From Bacillus pseudomycoides (GTDB lineage: Bacteria > Bacillota > Bacilli > Bacillales > Bacillaceae_G): a stretch of 64,000 bases of DNA. Shown here in pieces: positions 53,533-64,000 of this stretch. Under the pieces are notes generated by a model, which saw only the letters and a program-made list of their open reading frames with translations, did no database searches and was not told where the DNA came from. The first letter of the stretch is position 1, and each line of letters begins with the position of its first letter. The position numbers and the translations under genes are program-made. The stretch is from assembly GCF_002582035.1 (NCBI RefSeq), contig NZ_NUQE01000094.1, forward strand, positions 1-64,000, given 5' to 3'.

Positions 53533-53695
53533 ATTTATCCTCCCCTTTTTTCAAAAACAGAAATCGCTTCCATTTTTCAAACTAATCTAATTTCCCTAAA
53601 TAAACTGTTTTTCCTCAAATCTAACAATCTCATATATAATTTTGAATTAATGTGAGTTTGTATATAGAGCATTTTTAATGAAGGACGGGAAAGAT

Positions 53696-54505
53696 ATGTA
53701 TCGATTACTTGGAGTGATTTTAGGTTCTTTAGTTGTAGCACTTTCTTTTAATCTTTTCCTTATCCCCCACAAGATTTTAAGCAGTGGGATTAGTGGAATT
53801 GCAATTATCATTGGAATCTTAACCCCATTTAATACTGGAATAGTAAACTTTTTATTAAACTTACCTATTCTTATTTTAGGGTATATTGGACTTGGCAAAC
53901 GATTTATCGGTTACACAATCGTATCAGTTATCACACTTTCGGCAGCATTATACGTTATTCCTGTGCATGCAGTGGCATCCGATCCACTACTTTCTTCATT
54001 ATTTGGTGGTGTAATTGCCGGTGCAGGTATTGGACTTGTTTTCAACTGCGCTGGTTCAACAGGTGGATTTGATATTATCGGCATGTTACTTTCACGTAAA
54101 AAAGATATTCAGCTTGGCGGAATCTTAATCGCACTTAATACGATTGTAATCATTATTTCTGGATTTTTCTTCGATTGGGATACTGCCTTAAACAGCTTAT
54201 TATCTATTTTTGTTACAGGAAAAGTACTTGATGCTGTTCACACAAAACATCGAAAAATTACTCTAATGATTGTAACAAGTCACGCAGAAAAAATGAAAGA
54301 AAAGCTCCTTTCCAGTCTTGTGCGCGGGATTACCTTACTCGACGGAGAAGGTGCATATTCAAGCGAAAAAAAACACGTATTAATGACCGTAATTTCTCGA
54401 GAAGAACTAGCTGGAATGAAAGCTATAATTTCTGAAGTTGATCCGCAAGCATTTGTAAACATTACAGAAACAGTGGAAGTATTAGGGTTATTTAGAAGAG
54501 GTTAA
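53696..54505 (+). CDS. YitT family membrane protein (DUF2179)
   Basis: 269 residues from MYRLLGVILGSLVVALSFNL; GGA-rich sequence lies about 10 nt upstream and the longer frame at 53678 lacks an RBS. Five to six helices in the first 180 residues (HKILSSGISGIAIIIGIL, GLVFNCAGSTGGFDIIGMLL), then a cytoplasmic DUF2179 domain (GITLLDGEGAYSSEKKHVLM). Function unknown, common in bacilli. Confidence 0.9.
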   Translation: MYRLLGVILGSLVVALSFNLFLIPHKILSSGISGIAIIIGILTPFNTGIVNFLLNLPILILGYIGLGKRFIGYTIVSVITLSAALYVIPVHAVASDPLLSSLFGGVIAGAGIGLVFNCAGSTGGFDIIGMLLSRKKDIQLGGILIALNTIVIIISGFFFDWDTALNSLLSIFVTGKVLDAVHTKHRKITLMIVTSHAEKMKEKLLSSLVRGITLLDGEGAYSSEKKHVLMTVISREELAGMKAIISEVDPQAFVNITETVEVLGLFRRG

Positions 54506-54537
54506 AAGCGAGATGGAACATGATCCATCTCGCTTTT
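54504..54537. terminator. Bidirectional terminator
   Basis: AAAAGCGAGATGGA and TCCATCTCGCTTTT flank a 6-nt loop between convergent genes. Confidence 0.85.
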
Positions 54538-54912
54538 TTACAACACTTTTCGTTCCATAAATTCAATGCGGTTTCCAAATGGATCTGATACATAAAATCT
54601 TGTAACATCAGGGCGTGCTGTATCGACTATAACTGAAATCCCTTTTTGCGTTAAATCATTTTGAAAACGTTCAATATGTTGAACATAAAATGCAGGATGA
54701 GCTTTTTTTGCAGGAGAAAAATTTTGTTCTACTCCAATGTGAACCTCTTGATTTCCGCATCGGAACCAACAGCCTCCTCGCTTTCTTAACTCTTCAGGCT
54801 TTGGAATTTCTTCTAATCCAAGTATGTCTCCATAAAACGTGCGCGCTTTTTCTTCACATCCTGCTGGTGCCGCTAATTGTACATGATCAATCCCTTGAAT
54901 TTTGAACGTCAT
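54538..54912 (-). CDS. VOC superfamily (glyoxalase-like) protein
   Basis: 124 residues. IDHVQLAAPAGCEEKARTFY, EVHIGVEQNFSPAKKAHPAF and FYVSDPFGNRIEFME give the two beta-alpha-beta modules and metal ligands (His, His, Glu). Could be a small dioxygenase or resistance protein; substrate not predictable. Confidence 0.85.
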   Translation of the reverse strand: MTFKIQGIDHVQLAAPAGCEEKARTFYGDILGLEEIPKPEELRKRGGCWFRCGNQEVHIGVEQNFSPAKKAHPAFYVQHIERFQNDLTQKGISVIVDTARPDVTRFYVSDPFGNRIEFMERKVL

Positions 54913-54985
54913 AATATTCCCTCCCTTTACTATCCTTATTATATCAAAGCTGATTTTATAAATAACTTACATACTTATTATGAAG

Positions 54986-55135
54986 ATGTATAAGAAAAAC
55001 GAAAGAACATCTGATATTTTCAGTTATGAAGTGAACCTATCAATAGAACGATTACAGGTAATTATTCCTCGCCTATCTTCTTTGGTTTCTCAGAATCTTA
55101 AAGAAAAAGACTTACTAACCGTTAGCAGAAAATAA
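54986..55135 (+). CDS. Possible small Spo0E-like or unknown ORF
   Basis: 49 codons: MYKKNERTSDIFSYEVNLSI, ERLQVIIPRLSSLVSQNLKE, KDLLTVSRK. The helix-turn-helix pattern ending in SRK loosely recalls Spo0E-type phosphatases truncated before their SQELD motif. No convincing RBS. It lies in the 396-bp gap before the histidine kinase, which otherwise holds nothing clear. Confidence 0.25.
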   Translation: MYKKNERTSDIFSYEVNLSIERLQVIIPRLSSLVSQNLKEKDLLTVSRK

Positions 55136-55308
55136 AACTTATAATTTAGAAATATACAATAGAAATTGACTATTTATACTTAGCACGTCTATACTCTTAA
55201 AGGATATTACATTTGCAGTGTTATATATTTAAAATAAAACATATAACATAGTATATCATCTATCTAAAATCATCATATATACAGAATATATATCCGGGGG
55301 AATAATGA

Positions 55309-57222
55309 ATGCGAAGGAAACGGTTTACGTCTTTTAAAAAAAGTATACATCCAAAAAGACGCTCTACTATTACAAAAAATAAAATAACAGAATGTATAAA
55401 TGCAACAGAGCATTGCACATCTCTTTTCAAACATAATCCCGACGGTATCTTATCTGTCGATTTACAAGGAAATATATTACGTGCCAATCTTGCAGCCGAA
55501 AGAATGCTAGGGTATACAGCTAAAGAATTTGAAAAAATGACAATCTATTCTTTCATTACTCCACAACATACAGAACAAAATTTACAACCTTTAGAAAATA
55601 TAATAAATAAAAAGCAACAAGAATATAAATTATCTATGCATCATAAAAATGGGTACCTCGTGGATATGATTATAAAAAACTCACCGTTTTTTATAGATAA
55701 TAAGCTCGTCGGAGCATATGTGATAATGAAAGATATCATGAAAACAAAACAAATAAAAGAAGATTTTACATTAACAAAACAACAACTAGACTCACTTCTA
55801 AAAAATACAGTAGATGCCATTGTTGTTCTTGATATAAAACTTCGAGTAATGAAAGCAAATAAAGCTTTTGAAACTCTTTTTGGCTGGACTGAACAAGAAA
55901 TGCTTGGAAAAACAATACCTACAATTCCAGATTTTTCAAAAGAGAAATATAACAGAATCTACCAAGAACTTGCTAATAACAAACTTTTCACATCACAGGA
56001 AACACTTAGACAGCACAAAAACGGGAATTTAATTAATGTAAGTAGCTTTATTTCTCCTATTGTAAATACATACGGAGAAGTAGTAGCTTTTGTAAGTAGT
56101 TTAAGAGATATTACAGAACGCAAAAAAATGGAGCAAGCATTAAAAGAGAGCGAAAAACGCTTACGAACATTAATAAATGCGATGCCAGCTTTTATTCTTT
56201 TTAAAGATGAAGAAGGAAGATGGCTTGAAGCAAATGATTATGCTATTTCCAGTTTAAATTTTGAAAATGTACCATATCGCGGCAAAAAAGATAGCGAGTT
56301 AATCCAATATAATGAACTATATCGCAACTCCTTCCTATACTGTGAAAAATCTGATGAATTTGCATGGCAAAAAAAAGAGAGCATACGTGATGAAGAAATG
56401 ATTATAGATTCTAGCTCCGGTCCTCTCATTCTTGATATTATAAAAGTACCTCTTTTTCATCCTGATGGATCTCGAAAAGGAATTGTCATTATGGGACAAG
56501 ATATTACAGATTTAAAGAAAACAGAACAATTATTGAGAAAATCTGAGAAACTAGCAGTTGTTGGACAGCTGACTGCCGGAATTGCTCATGAAATACGAAA
56601 CCCATTAACCTCTTTAAAAGGTTTTTTAAAATTGCTAGAACCTGATATTAGTGAAAACAGTAAATGGTATGTTGATGTCATGTTAAGTGAAATTGCTCAA
56701 ATGGAATCGATTACGAATCAATTTATGGCAATGTCTAAACCACAAACTGTATCTATACAACCTTGTCAAATTCAAACGTTAATTGAAGAAGTGGTAACAT
56801 TCATTTTACCAACTGCAATGATGCAAAATGTACATATCATCATGAATCACGCATCCATTTTGCCGACAATTCAATGTGATGGGAATCAACTAAAACAAGT
56901 ATTTATCAATATCTTGAAAAACGCGATAGAAGCAATGCCTCACGGAGGTAATATTTTCATTGAAACTATGCAGGCAGAAAATCATTCTCTATTAATCAAC
57001 ATCACAGATGAAGGCTGCGGAATTCCACAAGATCGCATTTCGCGTTTAGGTGAACCCTTCTATAGTTTGAAGGAAAAAGGAACTGGATTAGGTTTAATGA
57101 TGTGTTATAAAATAATTGAAGAACATAATGGAAAATTACACATTACAAGTGAATTAAATAAGGGGACAACTGTAAATATTCGGTTACCTATTATTTCCGA
57201 ATTGAACTACCCCCACGAATAG
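55309..57222 (+). CDS. PAS-domain sensor histidine kinase (sporulation-kinase-like)
   Basis: 637 residues, no membrane helix. Three PAS domains (about 35-155, 160-275, 285-410), each followed by the DIT motif (LRDITERKKMEQ; GQDITDLKKTEQ). HisKA at about 415-480 with H-box GIAHEIRNPLTSLKGFLKLL, and HATPase to the end with N-box NILKNAIEAM, G1 DEGCGIPQD and GTGLGLMM. The order matches the soluble PAS kinases that feed the Spo0A phosphorelay. No response regulator is adjacent. RBS GGGGG about 10 nt upstream. Confidence 0.88.
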   Translation: MRRKRFTSFKKSIHPKRRSTITKNKITECINATEHCTSLFKHNPDGILSVDLQGNILRANLAAERMLGYTAKEFEKMTIYSFITPQHTEQNLQPLENIINKKQQEYKLSMHHKNGYLVDMIIKNSPFFIDNKLVGAYVIMKDIMKTKQIKEDFTLTKQQLDSLLKNTVDAIVVLDIKLRVMKANKAFETLFGWTEQEMLGKTIPTIPDFSKEKYNRIYQELANNKLFTSQETLRQHKNGNLINVSSFISPIVNTYGEVVAFVSSLRDITERKKMEQALKESEKRLRTLINAMPAFILFKDEEGRWLEANDYAISSLNFENVPYRGKKDSELIQYNELYRNSFLYCEKSDEFAWQKKESIRDEEMIIDSSSGPLILDIIKVPLFHPDGSRKGIVIMGQDITDLKKTEQLLRKSEKLAVVGQLTAGIAHEIRNPLTSLKGFLKLLEPDISENSKWYVDVMLSEIAQMESITNQFMAMSKPQTVSIQPCQIQTLIEEVVTFILPTAMMQNVHIIMNHASILPTIQCDGNQLKQVFINILKNAIEAMPHGGNIFIETMQAENHSLLINITDEGCGIPQDRISRLGEPFYSLKEKGTGLGLMMCYKIIEEHNGKLHITSELNKGTTVNIRLPIISELNYPHE

Positions 57223-57232
57223 CGAAATAAAT

Positions 57233-57275
57233 AAGAAGAGCAAACAGAAAAGTTATTTTCCTGTTTGCTCTTCTT
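57233..57275 (+). terminator. Terminator of the kinase gene
   Basis: AAGAAGAGCAAACAG and CTGTTTGCTCTTCTT are exact complements around a 13-nt loop, followed by TTAG. Confidence 0.8.
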
Positions 57276-57394
57276 TTAGTAATCAATGCTTTACATATCA
57301 TTTTTCTTATATTTTAATTATTCATACTCCACCAATTTTCTATAATTCGAATCCACCCTAACAAGATAATACGCATTTCATATTCCATTCATGA

Positions 57395-57961
57395 TTAACG
57401 CAATTTTACGAAAGCACAAGCATGATTGTAGCTATTCACAATGCATAAAACAAAAGAATTCCATAGCCAGAAAATAACGTTAACAACAATACTAGTTACA
57501 CTCCCGATTAAAGCGCTCCCTATAATATCAGATGGATAATGCTGTCCGCTCCAAATACGTGAGAATCCTGTTAAAAATGCTAATAACCACATAAAATACC
57601 CAAGCAATCGTTTATAAAAAAGGATCGAAGTTGCAACGGCAAATGCGAGCATCGTATGTTTGCTCGGAAATGAAGAATTCATTCTTGGTGGAATTGGAGG
57701 TAATATGTGCGCATTATGATCCAAAAAAGGACGAGCTCTAAAATAGAATCGTTTTATAAAAAAATTAATAAGTAATGTTATACCCGCAGAGAGTGTTGCC
57801 TGTATCGTAATTTTTTTATAAAACCTGTTACGAAACCACATTAAGATTAATAAAAAAGCATACACATAGCGCGCTTTTTGAGAAATCATAATCATGATGG
57901 CATTCACAGATGGATAACGACCAGCCAACTGGTTAATAGATCTAAATATTTTGTAGTCCAT
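57395..57961 (-). CDS. PAP2-family membrane phosphatase
   Basis: 188 residues from MDYKIFRSINQLAGRYPSVN, with AAGGAG 8-9 nt upstream. PAP2 motifs: KRFYFRARPF (KxxxxxxRP), PSFPSKHTML-like SSFPSKHTM (PSxH) and SRIWSGQHYPSDIIGSALIG (SRxxxxxHxxxD). Six helices. Probably an undecaprenyl-pyrophosphate or lipid phosphatase; BcrC-type bacitracin tolerance is possible. Confidence 0.9.
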   Translation of the reverse strand: MDYKIFRSINQLAGRYPSVNAIMIMISQKARYVYAFLLILMWFRNRFYKKITIQATLSAGITLLINFFIKRFYFRARPFLDHNAHILPPIPPRMNSSFPSKHTMLAFAVATSILFYKRLLGYFMWLLAFLTGFSRIWSGQHYPSDIIGSALIGSVTSIVVNVIFWLWNSFVLCIVNSYNHACAFVKLR

Positions 57962-58071
57962 AAGAACATCTCCTTCCATTTCACTTCAAATATTATTCTT
58001 AGTATTTCTATATACTAAGGAACTATGTACTTATGTCCCAATACGGTTAAGGTGTAATCCAAAAGAAAAAA

Positions 58072-58119
58072 AGAGCTAACAGTCAAAATTCCGATAAAAC
58101 GAAACTTTGAGTTAGCTCT
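58072..58119 (-). terminator. Terminator of the hut operon
   Basis: AGAGCTAAC (58072-58080) pairs with GTTAGCTCT (58111-58119), extended inwards by TCAAA/TTTGA, 7 bp after the hutG stop; the minus strand continues TTTTTTTCTTTTGG. Confidence 0.7.
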
Positions 58120-58125
58120 CTTTTC

Positions 58126-63552
<5,427 letters not shown>

Positions 63553-63580
63553 GATTTTCCTCCTTTATAAGAAAGCAAAA

Positions 63581-63630
63581 GGGGACCTTATCTTTTTAAG
63601 ACAGACTAATGTCCTAAAAAGTAAGGCCCC
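63581..63630 (-). terminator. HutP-dependent terminator/antiterminator
   Basis: On the minus strand GGGGCCTTACTTTTTAGGAC pairs with GTCTTAAAAAGATAAGGTCC then CC, followed by TTTTGC, between hutP and hutH. TAG triplets at 63614-63616 and 63606-63608 lie in and beside the loop, as required for binding of the HutP hexamer with histidine and Mg2+ in B. subtilis. Confidence 0.8.
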
Positions 63631-63659
63631 CTCTTAACTAATTAACTATGGGCAGTTTT

Positions 63660-64000
63660 TTATATGTGATTAATACCTAATCCAATCGCCTCATGCTCTG
63701 ATCCTTTCACAGGCGCACCTATCGTACCATATAGTGCAACAGCAACCCATTCGCCTTCTTTTTCACCGTCGTATGGTGTGCCGCGCACAATCGCAAATCG
63801 AAGCCCTACTGTACGAAGAACGTCTGCTAACTGAATCTGTCCTCTCGTTACTCCGTACAACGCTTCCATAATTGCATGGTAAAGCGCGTGTGTTTCTCTG
63901 TAAACGTCTGTTTCAATAACATGGTTACTACGTGCAGCTGTTTCCATTGCAGCAACAACTTTTTGCGAATTCATTGAACCAACTTTGCCCGTACAATATT
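63660..64000 (-). CDS. hutP: HutP antiterminator, 5' end outside window
   Basis: The frame stays open through the right edge (…[20 protein letters not shown]), so at least 113 residues of about 145 are here and the true start is beyond 64000. HutP signatures [20 protein letters not shown] and [20 protein letters not shown], then LGINHI, are intact, including the histidine- and metal-binding residues. It binds the leader RNA at 63581-63630 when histidine is present and lets transcription reach hutH. Confidence 0.95.
   Translation of the reverse strand, partial: YCTGKVGSMNSQKVVAAMETAARSNHVIETDVYRETHALYHAIMEALYGVTRGQIQLADVLRTVGLRFAIVRGTPYDGEKEGEWVAVALYGTIGAPVKGSEHEAIGLGINHI

Overview
The window reads as chromosomal DNA of a Bacillus cereus-group bacterium. 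Codon use is AT-rich Firmicute type. The gene set is typical of the group: a HutP-controlled hut operon at the right end, aconitase next to the spore genes sspO and sspP, a BirA-controlled bioY-yhfT-yhfS cluster like that of B. subtilis, a PAS-type sporulation-like histidine kinase, and many small membrane proteins and acetyltransferases.

Region 1 (1-2992): the N-terminal part of a TnpB-type RNA-guided nuclease runs off the left edge, followed by a divergent LysR regulator / EamA exporter pair.

Region 2 (3016-14605): a mobile region splits the gene ycnI (DUF1775). The two ycnI pieces, at 14272-14605 and 3016-3242, join cleanly across a shared CTTGA. The left end of the insert is the 3' half of a tRNA-Val(GAC) with its own terminator. 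The right end is the 5' half of the same tRNA. Closing the insert into a circle would therefore rebuild a tRNA-like gene interrupted in the anticodon stem-loop. A second copy of the 3' half lies at 11424, followed at exactly the same spacing by the last codons of the same integrase. The insert is thus at least two related tRNA-type integrative elements in tandem. Element A (3243-11423) has an IS6-truncated integrase, two IS6-family copies flanking a possible nuclease, regulator remnants, and three small proteins with an N-terminal membrane segment. Element B (11424-14271) is a decayed prophage remnant with a frameshifted antirepressor.

Region 3 (14965-21207): ordinary housekeeping and accessory genes (quinone-oxidoreductase-like enzyme with HxlR regulator, GNAT, HAD). 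These are followed by a scar of broken genes: a methyltransferase tail, a cas6 head, a truncated GDPD, a transposase relic and a truncated pucA.

Region 4 (21260-25366): a purine catabolism operon (pucC-pucD-pucE-guaD) whose XdhC/PucA maturation factor is cut off.

Region 5 (25541-33764): IS66 and CPBP-protease remnants, a MarR/methyltransferase pair, small membrane proteins, a lipoprotein, a Cof-type phosphatase and a frameshifted DUF3626 gene.

Region 6 (34052-57961): core chromosome. It holds acnA, sspO, a polysaccharide deacetylase, sspP, a small heat-shock protein, a bcr-like repeat, an MFS transporter, AlaX-type editing protein, yhfS-yhfT-bioY with a BirA-type operator, a fatty acyl-CoA ligase, an amino-acid permease, an S66 peptidase, a cell-wall amidase, a PP2C phosphatase, YitT, a VOC protein, a three-PAS histidine kinase and a PAP2 phosphatase.

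Region 7 (58126-64000): the histidine utilisation operon hutP-hutH-hutU-hutI-hutG, transcribed leftwards, with the HutP-type terminator between hutP and hutH. hutP runs off the right edge.
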